NCBI RefSeq assembly: GCF_015689175.1
Contig: NZ_CP065047.1
Location: 2,232,001-2,296,000, forward strand
From: Mycobacterium kubicae
GTDB lineage: Bacteria; Actinomycetota; Actinomycetes; Mycobacteriales; Mycobacteriaceae
DNA length: 64,000 bases
Direction: 5' to 3'
Part shown: piece by piece, positions 45,178-54,258 of the stretch
Layout of the letters: every line of letters starts with the position of its first letter
Position numbering within the stretch: position 1 is the stretch's first letter
Notes under the pieces: model-generated
Told to the model about the DNA's origin: nothing
Database searches by the model: none
Seen by the model: only the letters and a program-made list of their open reading frames with translations
Program-made: the position numbers and the translations under genes

Positions 45178-45558
45178 ATGTCGACTACCCGCATCAACCC
45201 CTACTCGTATGCCCCCGGCGCGAACATCACCGGCGAAGCCACCGCCACCATCAGCGCCCGCAAGTTCGTCAAGATCAGCGGCAACCGCACCGCCGCAGGC
45301 AACCTCGCGGTAGCGCCAGCCGCAGCAGGGGACCGCGCGTTCGGAGTGGCCGCCCACGACGCCGCGACCGGTCAGTTGGTGCACGTGGCCCGCGGCGGCG
45401 TCGTCAAAGTCCTTGCCTCCGGGGCCATCGCCGCCGGTGCCGCCGTCCAGGTCGGCGCAGGGGGTGCAGCCTCAACCGCCGCGGCGGGCGTCGTGGTCGG
45501 GTTCGCCGTCACCGGGGCCGCCGACGGCGCCGTCGCCGAAGTGGCGTTCTACGCCTAA
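45178..45558 (+). CDS. Head decoration-like protein (DUF2190-like)
   Basis: A 126-residue Gly/Ala-rich beta protein of the capsid-cement kind: FVKISGNRTAAGNLAVAPA, then ARGGVVKVLASGAIAAGAAV and AVTGAADGAVAEVAFYA. Proteins like this sit on phage capsids or form head fibres, and their genes usually lie between protease and capsid genes, as here. Start ATG 45178 after GGAAGGA. The family call is by pattern, not search. Confidence 0.75.
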   Translation: MSTTRINPYSYAPGANITGEATATISARKFVKISGNRTAAGNLAVAPAAAGDRAFGVAAHDAATGQLVHVARGGVVKVLASGAIAAGAAVQVGAGGAASTAAAGVVVGFAVTGAADGAVAEVAFYA

Positions 45559-45578
45559 CCGAAAGGAACCGAACCGCC

Positions 45579-46463
45579 ATGACTTCACCGCTCATCCCCA
45601 CCCTGTCCGGGCAGCAGTTGACCGTCGATGCCGCGCTCAAGCATCCGTCAATCATCCAGACCCGCATCGCCAAGCTGGCCGACAAGCAACTGCTGCTCGG
45701 CAAGTTCTTCCGCCAATTGGGAACGCAGGTGCAGGGCGGCGCGCTGCTCTACAGCACCATCACCGCCGCCGACTACTACGCCGCAGGTGGCATGGAGAAG
45801 CGCACACCGGGCGCGGAGTACGCCGTCATCGAAGGCGTGGCACCCGAGCCGCGGCTAGCACCCGTGGAGGACTGGGGCGCCAAGGCCATCCTGCCTGCCG
45901 AGGCGATCTTGCGGAATGACGCAAACCTGTTGGACAACACTGTAACTCAGCTCTCGAATACCCTTGCTCGTAAGTTGGATACCCGTGCGGTGGCCGCCCT
46001 CCAGGCCGCCAGCATCGGCAGCCTGGCACCCGCGGCCGGATGGGATGACCTGGTCATGGTGGGGCCGCTGGATGCCATCACCCCATCGGCAGACCGGCCA
46101 AGTGCCCACTGGGCCGAGGCGCAAGAGATGGCCGATTTGGAAGAGCTTGGTGTGCAACACGATTTGCTCATTGTGCACCCAGAGCAGGCCAAGCAGCTAC
46201 GCGTCGCCTACGCCGAGAACCTGGACGCCGCACTGGAATCCGCGGGCTTCACCAACGGCATGTTCGCCAACCCCCGCATCCCCATCGGGCAAGCTTTCGT
46301 CCTCGAACAGGGCGCAGTGGGCACGGTCGGCTTCGAACTGCCGCTCACCGTGGACATCTGGGAAGAGAAGGGCACCCGGTCGTGGGTGCTGCAGGTCTAC
46401 GCCGTGCCCGCCATGGCCGTCGACCGGCCCTACGCCGCCAAGAAAATCACCGGCCTCAGCTAG
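45579..46463 (+). CDS. Major capsid protein
   Basis: A 294-residue major capsid protein of likely HK97 fold: an N-terminal helical arm, an extended loop (ALLYSTITAADYYAAGGMEKR), the helix with TVTQLSNTLARKLDTRAVAAL, and an A-domain ending LVHPEQAKQLR-like plus DIWEEKGTRSWVLQVYAVPAM. It follows the decoration gene by 20 bases with AAAGGAACC upstream. It is smaller than, and to my eye different from, the phiRv1 capsid Rv1576c, so the capsid set may have been exchanged. Confidence 0.85.
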   Translation: MTSPLIPTLSGQQLTVDAALKHPSIIQTRIAKLADKQLLLGKFFRQLGTQVQGGALLYSTITAADYYAAGGMEKRTPGAEYAVIEGVAPEPRLAPVEDWGAKAILPAEAILRNDANLLDNTVTQLSNTLARKLDTRAVAALQAASIGSLAPAAGWDDLVMVGPLDAITPSADRPSAHWAEAQEMADLEELGVQHDLLIVHPEQAKQLRVAYAENLDAALESAGFTNGMFANPRIPIGQAFVLEQGAVGTVGFELPLTVDIWEEKGTRSWVLQVYAVPAMAVDRPYAAKKITGLS

Positions 46464-46484
46464 CCCAGAAGGGAAACGCACACC

Positions 46485-46958
46485 ATGGCACTCACGCTTG
46501 ACGACACCCAGACCGCGGCGCTACTCGACGCACTGGGCCTACCAGCCGACACCGACGACGCCAACCTGGTGGTGGACACCGCCAAGGACCTCGCCACCCA
46601 GGTCCAGGGCCTCGACACCGCCAAGGCCAGCGCCGTCGTCGCCGCAGCCGCACGGCACGGCATGGAGGTCATCGACAAGCCCACCGCCGACGCACTGCGC
46701 CGCGACGCCCAAGAAGGCAGACGGGTCATCGCCGCGGCAGCCAAGGCCAAAGTCGAGGCCGCCGTTGACCACGCCATCGACACCGGCCGCATCATGGCCA
46801 GCAGCAAGAAACACTGGATCACCCTGTGCGAAAACGACGAAACGATGCTGCCGCACCTGGCCTCCATCGCACCCGGCACCGCCGTCCCACTCAGCGAAGT
46901 CGGGCACAGCGCCGACGCAACGCCCGACCCCAACCCATCCGGCCAGTGGTTCTACTGA
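46485..46958 (+). CDS. Scaffold-like protein (Mu gpI C-terminal type)
   Basis: A 157-residue, highly helical protein. The N-terminal half (LLDALGLPADTDDANLVVDTAKDL) is followed by VEAAVDHAIDTGRIMASSKKHW and LASIAPGTAVPLSEVG, the pattern that ends Mu gpI protease-scaffold fusions. It probably acts as the scaffold, separated from the protease gene by decoration and capsid genes. AGAAGGGAAA precedes the start. It is the last of the capsid set. Confidence 0.65.
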   Translation: MALTLDDTQTAALLDALGLPADTDDANLVVDTAKDLATQVQGLDTAKASAVVAAAARHGMEVIDKPTADALRRDAQEGRRVIAAAAKAKVEAAVDHAIDTGRIMASSKKHWITLCENDETMLPHLASIAPGTAVPLSEVGHSADATPDPNPSGQWFY

Positions 46959-47342
46959 CCACCTAGACCGCGCTGCCGGGTGGGTGCAACAGCCCGCACA
47001 CACCCCGGCGCGGCGTGGGCAGGCGCCCCGGTTCCGACTCGTCCTTGGCTGCCGGGGCGCCGCCCACGACCCCCGAGACGGCGGCCCAGGCCCGCGGTGG
47101 GCGCCCAGACAGCCAGCAGCCAGCGGGCCGCGGCCAGCCCTCGGCTCGGCGGCACACCGATGCCACCCACCCCCGAAAATCTTCGGCTCCCCCCTCGGGG
47201 TGGCTCCCACGGGGTAGCCATGGATTTTTTGCGCGGCTCGAAAAAGATCGGGCTCGAAGCGCAACGAGTGCCGTCTGATGGCGGATGTAGCGTTTGGGCT
47301 GTGATGTGACGAATCCCCGATTCGGGGGCGAAGTGGAGCACC
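46959..47342 (+). other. Non-coding stretch between capsid and cargo genes
   Basis: 384 bases, very GC-rich at the left, with no convincing gene; open frames here are Arg/Pro-rich and lack ribosome-binding sites. Near 47170-47220 are short GC repeats (CCCCCCTCGGGG, CTCCCACGGGG). It may hold a packaging site for a helper's terminase, or be the scar of lost genes. Confidence 0.5.
47315..47327. promoter_or_regulatory. Palindrome CCCCGA-T-TCGGGG before the cargo gene
   Basis: Six-base perfect arms around one base, 15 bases before the nuclease-like start, preceded by a less GC-rich stretch that could be its promoter. It would suit an operator. Confidence 0.4.
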
Positions 47343-48843
47343 GTGACTGTCCCGAGAAACCGATTTGACGAGACCTGGCATCGGCTACGCGATTGGACAG
47401 GTGGCCAATCCAAGTCCGAGATGCTGGCGTGGCAGGTGATTGGGGCTGAGGGCTACACCCGTATTGACCCGGCACATACACACGGAGGCCCTGACGGTGG
47501 TGGGGACGCCATGTGTGAGCGGGATGGCGAGACGTGGGTGATGGCGGCCTATTTCCCGTTAGGTCAGAAGACGCCGGCCACGATCAAGAAGAAGCTGTTG
47601 CAAGACATGAAGGGCGCGAAAGCCAAGGGCGGGGTGGGCATCGCGTTCGTCACCAATCAGGAGATCACCCTGGCGGAGCGCGAGCAATGGGAGCAATTGG
47701 ACCCTGACCTCAAGGTCCACCTGTTCCATCTGTTGAAGGTCACCCAAATCCTCAACGAACCTCAGTACGCCCGGACCCGCGAGGAGTTTCTCGATATCGT
47801 CGCCGGCCCCCCGCCGATGCTAATCAAGGCGTCCATACTTGGGCCTGCTCATGCATTCACTGATGACAGGGTTGTACTCGAAACCTTCGTGAAGATGTAT
47901 GAGCAGCGGATTCGAAAACGGTCCGATAAGGGGCATGCGCGCGTTCGCGCCGAACGCGAAGCGAAGGAACGCGCCGAACGCGAAAGACGAGAGCGCGCGG
48001 CCGCGGCCGCGGCGCGCGAGGCGGCGGAGGAGGCGCAGCAGGAAAGGCTGCGGGAACTCGGGCCAAAGAGGCCGTGGGATCTAGCTGGTACCCCCATCCC
48101 ACGGATGACCGACATGCTCGGTCAACGTCCGTATTACAACCTTGGTCAGGTTCAAGGCCGTGACTCTCTGATGGACGACGCCAAACGGGAGGAACTGCTG
48201 TACAAGACGCTGGGGATCAATCCGCCGACGCCGCCACAGCCGCTGGACGAGGCGCAGATCACGGAAAGGGTAGCCGCATACCGGGCAGGCCTAGAAGCGC
48301 GCTGGCCCGCGTGCCGGGACTACCTCGCTGGTGTCGCGTGGCCGGGCCTGCGGTTTCGGATCAAGAACGAGGCAAGAAGTTTCCTCAACGATGTACAGGT
48401 CATCCTGACCTTCCACGGGGCACGGGGTGTCAACTTCGAGGATCTCGAAGGCTTTCGAATTCGACAAGGTTCCGGACCCGAGTTGGCAGCGTCCGGTGGA
48501 CCCGCTGTTCTATACCGCACTGCCGGCTATGCCCCGGCTGGCCCCGCCGTCGGACTACCCAATCGAATGGCGGCACAACGACGACGGGGACCTCGAAGTG
48601 ACGGTCACGTTGCCGCAGCTAAGGCCGCATCCAGAGTGGCGAAGTGACGAGTACGGAGACGACATAGTGGTTGTTGTGGACCCCGGTCTCGAGGCCGACG
48701 AGATAGCAGTCACATACACGGCCACCGCCCATAGCTACGGCGACGTGTTTGAAGGCGAGCAAATTGCTCTGCCCGTCGAGAAGGAACCCATGCTTGACGT
48801 GCTGCGTCGGGTGATTGCCGCGACCAGGGATGATGACTCCTGA
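47343..48843 (+). pseudogene. Restriction-endonuclease-like cargo protein, split by a +1 shift
   Basis: Two frames join into one protein of about 499 residues: 47343 to about 48449, then 48451-48843. The N-terminal 150 residues look like a PD-(D/E)XK nuclease: GGPDGGGDAMCERDG (Asp51, Asp55), WVMAAYFP, Lys76 and GIAFVTNQEITLAERE. Residues 190-240 are a charged coiled coil; the rest is unknown. One extra base near 48449-48453 breaks the frame. It may be a sequencing error, a real mutation, or two genes (the second could start at GTG 48427). Its place beside attR is a usual cargo site for phage-defence genes. Confidence 0.65.
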
Positions 48844-48900
48844 TAGTGAGGTGGGCGGCGCCGCGTTTGTATGCGTGAAATGTACTTCGCGCCGCTAGTG

Positions 48901-48910
48901 CCATCATCTG
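48901..48910 (+). other. attR core CCATCATCTG
   Basis: The right junction, sharing CCATCA and CTG with attL at 38331-38340. Immediately after it the sequence reads as 13E12 protein again (HLLKTFWGW) in the frame that joins to the left half. Confidence 0.75.
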
Positions 48911-49258
48911 CTGAAGACGTTCTGGGGCTGGCGCGATCAACAGTTGCCCGACGGCACCGTCATCTGGCGACTGCCCGGCAACCAGACATACGTGACGACG
49001 CCGGGCAGCGTCCTGCTGTTTCCCGGCCTGTGCGCCCCGACGGGCGACCTCACTCCCGCCCCACCCGCCGAGCACTGCGCCCAGCGCCTGGCCAGGATGC
49101 CGCTGCGCAAGCGGACTCGCGCACAAAACCGCGCCCAGGCGATCGCCGCCGAACGCCGCCACAACCGAGACGCCCGCGTGGCCGCACGCGCCGAATCCGT
49201 CAGCTACCGCGGGCTCGCCCCGCCCGACAGCGCCGACGACGAGCCGCCACCGTTTTGA
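48902..49258 (+). pseudogene. 13E12-family gene, 3' part
   Basis: The last 118 codons of the 13E12 protein interrupted by the element: HHLLKTFWGWRDQQLPDGTV, then RLPGNQTYVTTPGSVLLFP, ending in a basic tail (RKRTRAQNRAQA). It has no start of its own and is in frame with the left part when the element is removed. Confidence 0.88.
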
Positions 49259-49364
49259 CGACCGGTCACCGGCTTATGTGAGGGCGCGTCGGAGTCCAAG
49301 ATTTTGCACTCGTCGCCCGGTCCCGACGACCCCGCGCCCGGTGAGCGACCACTAGCCTGGATAC

Positions 49365-51311
49365 GTGCCAGATCCCGCAACCTATCGCCCCGCGCCCGGG
49401 TCCATCCCGGTCGAGCCCGGCGTGTACCGGTTCCGCGATCCGCACGGGCGCGTCATCTATGTCGGCAAGGCCAAGAGCCTGCGCAGCCGGCTCACGTCGT
49501 ACTTCTCCGATATCGCCAGCCTGCATCCCCGCACCCGGCAAATGGTCACCACGGCCGCCAAGGTCGAGTGGACGGTGGTCAACACCGAGGTCGAGGCGCT
49601 GCAGCTGGAATACAACTGGATCAAAGAGTTCGATCCGCGCTTCAACGTCCGCTACCGCGACGACAAGTCTTACCCGGCGCTCGCCGTCACCCTCAACGAG
49701 GAATATCCGCGGCTGATGGTCTATCGCGGACCCCGACGCAAGGGCGTGCGGTACTTCGGGCCCTACTCCCACGCCTGGGCCATCCGCGAAACGCTCGACC
49801 TGCTGACCAGAGTGTTCCCCGCCCGCACCTGCTCGGCCGGAGTGTTCAAGCGGCACAGGCAGATCGATCGCCCCTGCCTGCTCGGCTACATCGACAAATG
49901 CTCGGCCCCGTGCGTGGGCCGGGTCAGCGCCGAACAACACCGCCAGATCGTGCTGGACTTCTGTGACTTCCTCTCCGGCAAAACCGACCGGTTCGCCCGC
50001 GAGCTGGAACAGCAGATGAACGCCGCGGCCGAACAACTGGACTTCGAACGGGCCGCCCGGCTGCGTGATGACCTGGGCGCGCTGAAGCGGGCCATGGAAA
50101 AACAGGCCGTCGTGCTGGGCGACGGCACCGACGCCGACGTAGTCGCCTTCGCCGACGACGAACTGGAAGCGGCGGTCCAGGTGTTCCACGTCCGCGGCGG
50201 CCGGGTCCGCGGTCAGCGTGGCTGGATCGTCGAAAAGCCCGGTGATCCCAGCGATTCCGGCGAAGAGCAGTTGGTCGAACAATTCCTCACCCAGTTCTAC
50301 GGCGAGCAGGCCGAACTCGATGGCGCCGCCGACGAATCCACCAACCCGGTCCCACGCGAGGTCCTGGTGCCGTGTCTGCCGTCCAACACCGAAGAACTGA
50401 GCAGCTGGCTGTCCGACCTGCGCGGCTCGCGGGTCACGCTGCGGGTGCCGCGCCGGGGTGACAAGAAAGCACTCGCCGACACCGTGCAACGCAACGCCAG
50501 AGACGCGCTGCAGCAGCACAAACTCAAGCGGGCCGGTGACTTCAACGCCAGATCGGCCGCGCTGCAGAACATTCAGGACGCCCTGGGTCTGGCCGACGCG
50601 CCGCTGCGCATCGAGTGCGTCGACATCAGCCACGTCCAGGGCACCGACGTGGTCGGCTCGCTGGTGGTGTTCGAAGACGGCCTGCCCCGCAAATCGGATT
50701 ACCGGCACTTCGGCATCCGAGAAGCGGCCGGGCAAGGACGCTCTGACGACGTCGCCTCCATCGCCGAAGTCACCCGGCGCCGGTTCATGCGCCACCTGCA
50801 TGACAAGCAGGACCCCAATATGCTCTCGGCAGAAGGCAAGTCACGCCGATTTGCCTACCCGCCCAACCTCTACGTCGTCGACGGCGGCGCGCCGCAAGTC
50901 AACGCGGCCAGTGCCGTCCTGGAAGAACTAGGCATCACCGACGTCGCAGTCATCGGCCTGGCCAAGCGGTTGGAAGAGATCTGGGTGCCCTCGGAGCCCG
51001 ACCCAATCATCATGCCGCGCAACAGCGAAGGCCTGTACCTGTTGCAACGCGTGCGCGACGAGGCCCACCGGTTCGCCATCGCCTACCACCGCAGCAAACG
51101 CTCGAAGCGGATGACCGCCTCGGCGCTGGATTCCGTCCCCGGTCTGGGCGAACATCGGCGCAAAGCGCTGGTCACCCACTTCGGCTCCATCGCCCGCCTC
51201 AGGGAGGCCACCGTCGACCAGATCACCGCCGTTCCCGGAATCGGTGTGGCCACCGCCACCGCCGTCCTCGAGGCGCTGCGGCCCACCGAAACGAAGGCGG
51301 CCGCCGAATGA
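49365..51311 (+). CDS. uvrC: Excinuclease ABC subunit C
   Basis: A 648-residue UvrC, making both incisions in nucleotide excision repair. The N-terminal GIY-YIG nuclease shows [19 protein letters not shown] (about residues 19-37), the UvrB-binding UVR motif is near 205-240, and the RNase H-like C-terminal nuclease has [16 protein letters not shown] and [11 protein letters not shown]. Two helix-hairpin-helix motifs end it ([23 protein letters not shown]). GTG start 49365. It opens a coupled operon with rapZ, yvcK and whiA. Confidence 0.97.
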   Translation: MPDPATYRPAPGSIPVEPGVYRFRDPHGRVIYVGKAKSLRSRLTSYFSDIASLHPRTRQMVTTAAKVEWTVVNTEVEALQLEYNWIKEFDPRFNVRYRDDKSYPALAVTLNEEYPRLMVYRGPRRKGVRYFGPYSHAWAIRETLDLLTRVFPARTCSAGVFKRHRQIDRPCLLGYIDKCSAPCVGRVSAEQHRQIVLDFCDFLSGKTDRFARELEQQMNAAAEQLDFERAARLRDDLGALKRAMEKQAVVLGDGTDADVVAFADDELEAAVQVFHVRGGRVRGQRGWIVEKPGDPSDSGEEQLVEQFLTQFYGEQAELDGAADESTNPVPREVLVPCLPSNTEELSSWLSDLRGSRVTLRVPRRGDKKALADTVQRNARDALQQHKLKRAGDFNARSAALQNIQDALGLADAPLRIECVDISHVQGTDVVGSLVVFEDGLPRKSDYRHFGIREAAGQGRSDDVASIAEVTRRRFMRHLHDKQDPNMLSAEGKSRRFAYPPNLYVVDGGAPQVNAASAVLEELGITDVAVIGLAKRLEEIWVPSEPDPIIMPRNSEGLYLLQRVRDEAHRFAIAYHRSKRSKRMTASALDSVPGLGEHRRKALVTHFGSIARLREATVDQITAVPGIGVATATAVLEALRPTETKAAAE

Positions 51312-52219
51312 CCAATCACGTTGCCGACAGCGAGAATTCGCGGAGCGACAACCACGCAGGCATCGATGTCGTACTGGTGACCGGACTGTCGGGGGCCGGA
51401 CGCGGCACGGCCGCCAAGGTGCTCGAGGACCTCGGCTGGTATGTCGCCGACAACCTGCCGCCGCAGCTGATCACCCGCATGGTGGACTTCGGTCTCGCCG
51501 CCGGCTCCCGCATCACCCAGTTGGCGGTGGTGATGGATGTGCGCTCCCGCGGATTCACCGGGGACCTCGACGAGGTACGCAACGAATTGGCCACCCGCAA
51601 CATCTCCCCGCGCGTGGTGTTCATGGAGGCCTCCGACGACATGTTGGTGCGCCGCTACGAGCAGAATCGCCGGAGCCACCCGCTGCAGGGACAGCAGACG
51701 CTCGCCGAAGGCATCGCCGCAGAGCGCCGCATGCTCGCGCCCGTCCGCGCCACCGCCGACCTCATCATCGACACCTCCACCCTCTCGGTGCGGGGCCTCC
51801 GGGAAAGCATCGAGCGGGCATTCGGCGGCAGCGTCGGCGCGACCACCAGCGTCACCATCGAATCGTTCGGCTTCAAGTACGGCCTGCCCATGGACGCCGA
51901 CATGGTCATGGACGTCCGGTTCCTGCCCAACCCGCACTGGGTCGACGAGTTGCGCCCCCTGACCGGTCAGAATCCCGAAGTGCGCGACTACGTGCTGGGC
52001 CAACCGGGCGCGGCGGAGTTCCTCGAGACCTACCATCGATTGCTATCCCAAGTCGTCGAGGGCTACCGCCGGGAGGGAAAGCGCTACATGACGGTCGCCA
52101 TCGGCTGTACCGGCGGCAAACATCGCAGCGTCGCGATCGCCGAGGCGCTGATGGGCTTGTTGGACGCCGACTCGCAACTGGCGGTGCGGGTGCTGCACCG
52201 GGATCTGGGGCGCGAATGA
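51308..52219 (+). CDS. rapZ: RapZ/YvcJ-family nucleotide-binding protein
   Basis: A 303-residue protein with the P-loop [19 protein letters not shown] (about residues 22-40; the usual GKST is GRGT here, as in M. tuberculosis Rv1421). The C-terminal part has [19 protein letters not shown] and [18 protein letters not shown], the RapZ RNA- or metabolite-binding region. In E. coli RapZ controls glucosamine-6-phosphate synthase through small RNAs; the actinobacterial role is not settled. Coupled both sides. Confidence 0.94.
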   Translation: MTNHVADSENSRSDNHAGIDVVLVTGLSGAGRGTAAKVLEDLGWYVADNLPPQLITRMVDFGLAAGSRITQLAVVMDVRSRGFTGDLDEVRNELATRNISPRVVFMEASDDMLVRRYEQNRRSHPLQGQQTLAEGIAAERRMLAPVRATADLIIDTSTLSVRGLRESIERAFGGSVGATTSVTIESFGFKYGLPMDADMVMDVRFLPNPHWVDELRPLTGQNPEVRDYVLGQPGAAEFLETYHRLLSQVVEGYRREGKRYMTVAIGCTGGKHRSVAIAEALMGLLDADSQLAVRVLHRDLGRE

Positions 52220-53244
52220 GCCCGCCGACGAGCGATGGCATCGTCGCGCTGGGCGGCGGCCACGGCCTGTACGCGACGCTCTCGGCGGCCCGCCGGCTCA
52301 CCCCCCACGTCACCGCCGTGGTGACCGTCGCCGACGACGGCGGCTCATCGGGCCGGCTGCGCAGCGAACTGGACGTGGTCCCGCCAGGGGACCTGCGAAT
52401 GGCGTTGGCGGCGTTGGCATCCGACAGCCCCTACGGACGACTGTGGGCCACCATCCTGCAGCACCGGTTCGGCGGCAACGGCGCGCTGGCCGGACACCCG
52501 ATCGGCAACCTGCTGCTTGCCGGGCTGTCGGAGGTGCTGGCCGATCCGGTCGCCGCACTCGACGAACTCGGTCGCATCCTCGGCGTCAAGGGCCGCGTGC
52601 TGCCGATGTGCCCGATCGCGCTGCAGATCGAGGCCGACGTGTCCGGCCTGGAATCCGACCCGCGCATGTTCCGGGTGTTGCGCGGTCAGGTGGCAATCGC
52701 GAGCACACCGGGCAAGGTGCGGCGGGTGCGGCTACTGCCGGCCGACCCGCCCGCCACCCGGCAGGCCGTCGACGCCATCATGGCCGCCGACCTGGTGGTG
52801 CTGGGGCCCGGGTCATGGTTCACCAGCGTGATCCCGCACGTCCTGGTACCCGGCCTGCGCAAGGCGCTGCAAGAGACCACCGCCCGCCGCGCCCTGGTGC
52901 TCAACCTGGTCGCCGAACCGGGGGAGACGGCCGGCTTCTCGGTGGAGCGGCACCTGCATGTGCTCGCCCAGCACGCGCCGGGCTTTTCGGTGCACGACAT
53001 CATCATCGACGCCGACTCGGTGCCCAGCGATCGGGAGCGGGAGCAATTGCGCCGCACCGCGAAGCTGTTGCGGGCCGAGGTGCACTTCGCCGACGTGGCC
53101 AGACCTGGTACACCTTTACATGACCCGGGCAAGCTGGCGGCGGTCCTGGACGGGGTGCGAGCCCGCGACCGGGACCCGGCGGTGCCACAGGTGACAGCCA
53201 CACACGAGAGTGCACGACCAAGGGGTGACGACGCGTGGCGATGA
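52216..53244 (+). CDS. yvcK: YvcK/CuvA-family UDP-sugar-binding protein
   Basis: A 342-residue protein of the YvcK (CofD-like) family, needed in mycobacteria for growth on some carbon sources and for cell shape at the poles and septum. The N-terminal [14 protein letters not shown] (about residues 13-26) and [12 protein letters not shown] bind UDP-sugar, and [14 protein letters not shown] and [17 protein letters not shown] are typical. I start at ATG 52216 (ATGA with rapZ), giving the M. tuberculosis length; the open frame upstream is noise. Confidence 0.94.
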   Translation: MSPPTSDGIVALGGGHGLYATLSAARRLTPHVTAVVTVADDGGSSGRLRSELDVVPPGDLRMALAALASDSPYGRLWATILQHRFGGNGALAGHPIGNLLLAGLSEVLADPVAALDELGRILGVKGRVLPMCPIALQIEADVSGLESDPRMFRVLRGQVAIASTPGKVRRVRLLPADPPATRQAVDAIMAADLVVLGPGSWFTSVIPHVLVPGLRKALQETTARRALVLNLVAEPGETAGFSVERHLHVLAQHAPGFSVHDIIIDADSVPSDREREQLRRTAKLLRAEVHFADVARPGTPLHDPGKLAAVLDGVRARDRDPAVPQVTATHESARPRGDDAWR

Positions 53245-54218
53245 CGACCGAAGTCAAAGACGAGTTGAGCCGTCTGGTAGTCAAATCGGTCAGCGCACGA
53301 CGCGCGGAAGTCACCTCCCTGCTGCGGTTCGCCGGCGGGCTGCACATCGTGGCGGGCCGGGTGGTCGTCGAGGCGGAAGTCGACCTGGGCAGCATCGCTC
53401 GGCGACTGCGCAAAGACATCTTCGACCTGTACGGCTACAACGCCGTGGTGCATGTGTTGTCGGCCAGCGGCATTCGCAAGAACACCCGATATGTGTTGCG
53501 GGTGGCCAACGACGGCGAAGCGCTGGCCCGGCAAACCGGCCTGCTCGACATGCGCGGGCGCCCGGTGCGCGGCCTACCCGCGCAAGTGGTGGGCGGCAGC
53601 ATCGGTGACGCCGAAGCCGCCTGGCGCGGAGCGTTTTTGGCGCACGGTTCGCTGACCGAGCCGGGGCGCTCCTCGGCCTTGGAGGTCAGCTGCCCCGGGC
53701 CCGAGGCCGCGCTCGCGCTCGTCGGTGCGGCACGCCGGCTCGGCGTCAGCGCCAAGGCCCGCGAAGTGCGCGGCGCCGACCGTGTCGTGGTGCGCGACGG
53801 CGAAGCGATCGGCGCTTTGCTGACCCGGATGGGCGCCCAGGACACCAGGCTGATCTGGGAGGAGCGCCGGCTCCGCCGCGAGGTGCGGGCAACGGCGAAC
53901 CGGCTGGCCAACTTCGACGACGCCAACCTGCGCCGCTCGGCGCGGGCCGCGGTCGCCGCGGCCGCCCGAGTAGAACGGGCACTCGAGATCCTCGGCGACA
54001 CCGTGCCCGATCATCTGGCCACCGCCGGGAAGCTGCGCGTCGAGCACCGGCAGGCTTCGCTGGAGGAGCTGGGCCGCCTTGCTGATCCGCCGATGACCAA
54101 AGACGCGGTGGCGGGTCGTATTCGGCGTTTGTTGTCAATGGCCGACCGCAAAGCCAAGGTCGAGGGTATTCCGGACACCGAATCGGCGGTCACTCCGGAT
54201 TTGCTGGAGGACGCCTAA
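53235..54218 (+). CDS. whiA: WhiA-type regulator
   Basis: A 327-residue WhiA with an N-terminal LAGLIDADG-like fold that has lost nuclease activity (about residues 10-215) and a C-terminal helix-turn-helix ([22 protein letters not shown]). In actinobacteria it switches on division genes such as ftsZ together with WhiB-type partners. Start is GTG 53235, overlapping yvcK by ten bases; ATG 53241 is possible. It ends the uvrC-rapZ-yvcK-whiA operon. Confidence 0.95.
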   Translation: MAMTTEVKDELSRLVVKSVSARRAEVTSLLRFAGGLHIVAGRVVVEAEVDLGSIARRLRKDIFDLYGYNAVVHVLSASGIRKNTRYVLRVANDGEALARQTGLLDMRGRPVRGLPAQVVGGSIGDAEAAWRGAFLAHGSLTEPGRSSALEVSCPGPEAALALVGAARRLGVSAKAREVRGADRVVVRDGEAIGALLTRMGAQDTRLIWEERRLRREVRATANRLANFDDANLRRSARAAVAAAARVERALEILGDTVPDHLATAGKLRVEHRQASLEELGRLADPPMTKDAVAGRIRRLLSMADRKAKVEGIPDTESAVTPDLLEDA

Positions 54219-54258
54219 ACCCTTCCGGCCGCGGCATCCGGGAGCTACGGTTCATGGC

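Larger units (their letters stand above)
38331..48906 (+). mobile_element. phiRv1-like capsid-forming phage satellite, 10.57 kb
   Basis: An element bounded by CCATCA cores and inserted in the HNH codons of a 13E12 gene, the target used by M. tuberculosis phiRv1. All its genes point right: serine integrase, two small genes, primase-helicase, candidate origin, four small genes including a helix-turn-helix protein, capsid protease, decoration-like protein, capsid, scaffold-like protein, and a nuclease-like cargo gene. I find no terminase, portal, tail or lysis gene. It therefore resembles a satellite that makes its own small capsid and depends on a helper phage for the rest; a decayed prophage is the alternative. 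Confidence 0.8.

Noticed and set aside
46980..47309. A 109-codon open frame after the scaffold-like gene
   Set aside because: Arg/Pro-rich, no ribosome-binding site, no family pattern; treated as non-coding.
48427..48843. Programmed frameshifting in the nuclease-like gene
   Set aside because: No slippery run or stem-loop is clear at the join, so a simple one-base change or error is preferred, though it cannot be excluded.
38331..48910. A complete prophage or an insertion in a tRNA gene
   Set aside because: No tRNA sequence lies at either junction, and terminase, portal, tail and lysis genes were looked for and not seen.
48871..49281. An open frame over the right junction
   Set aside because: It is out of frame with the 13E12 remainder and has shadow-type composition.
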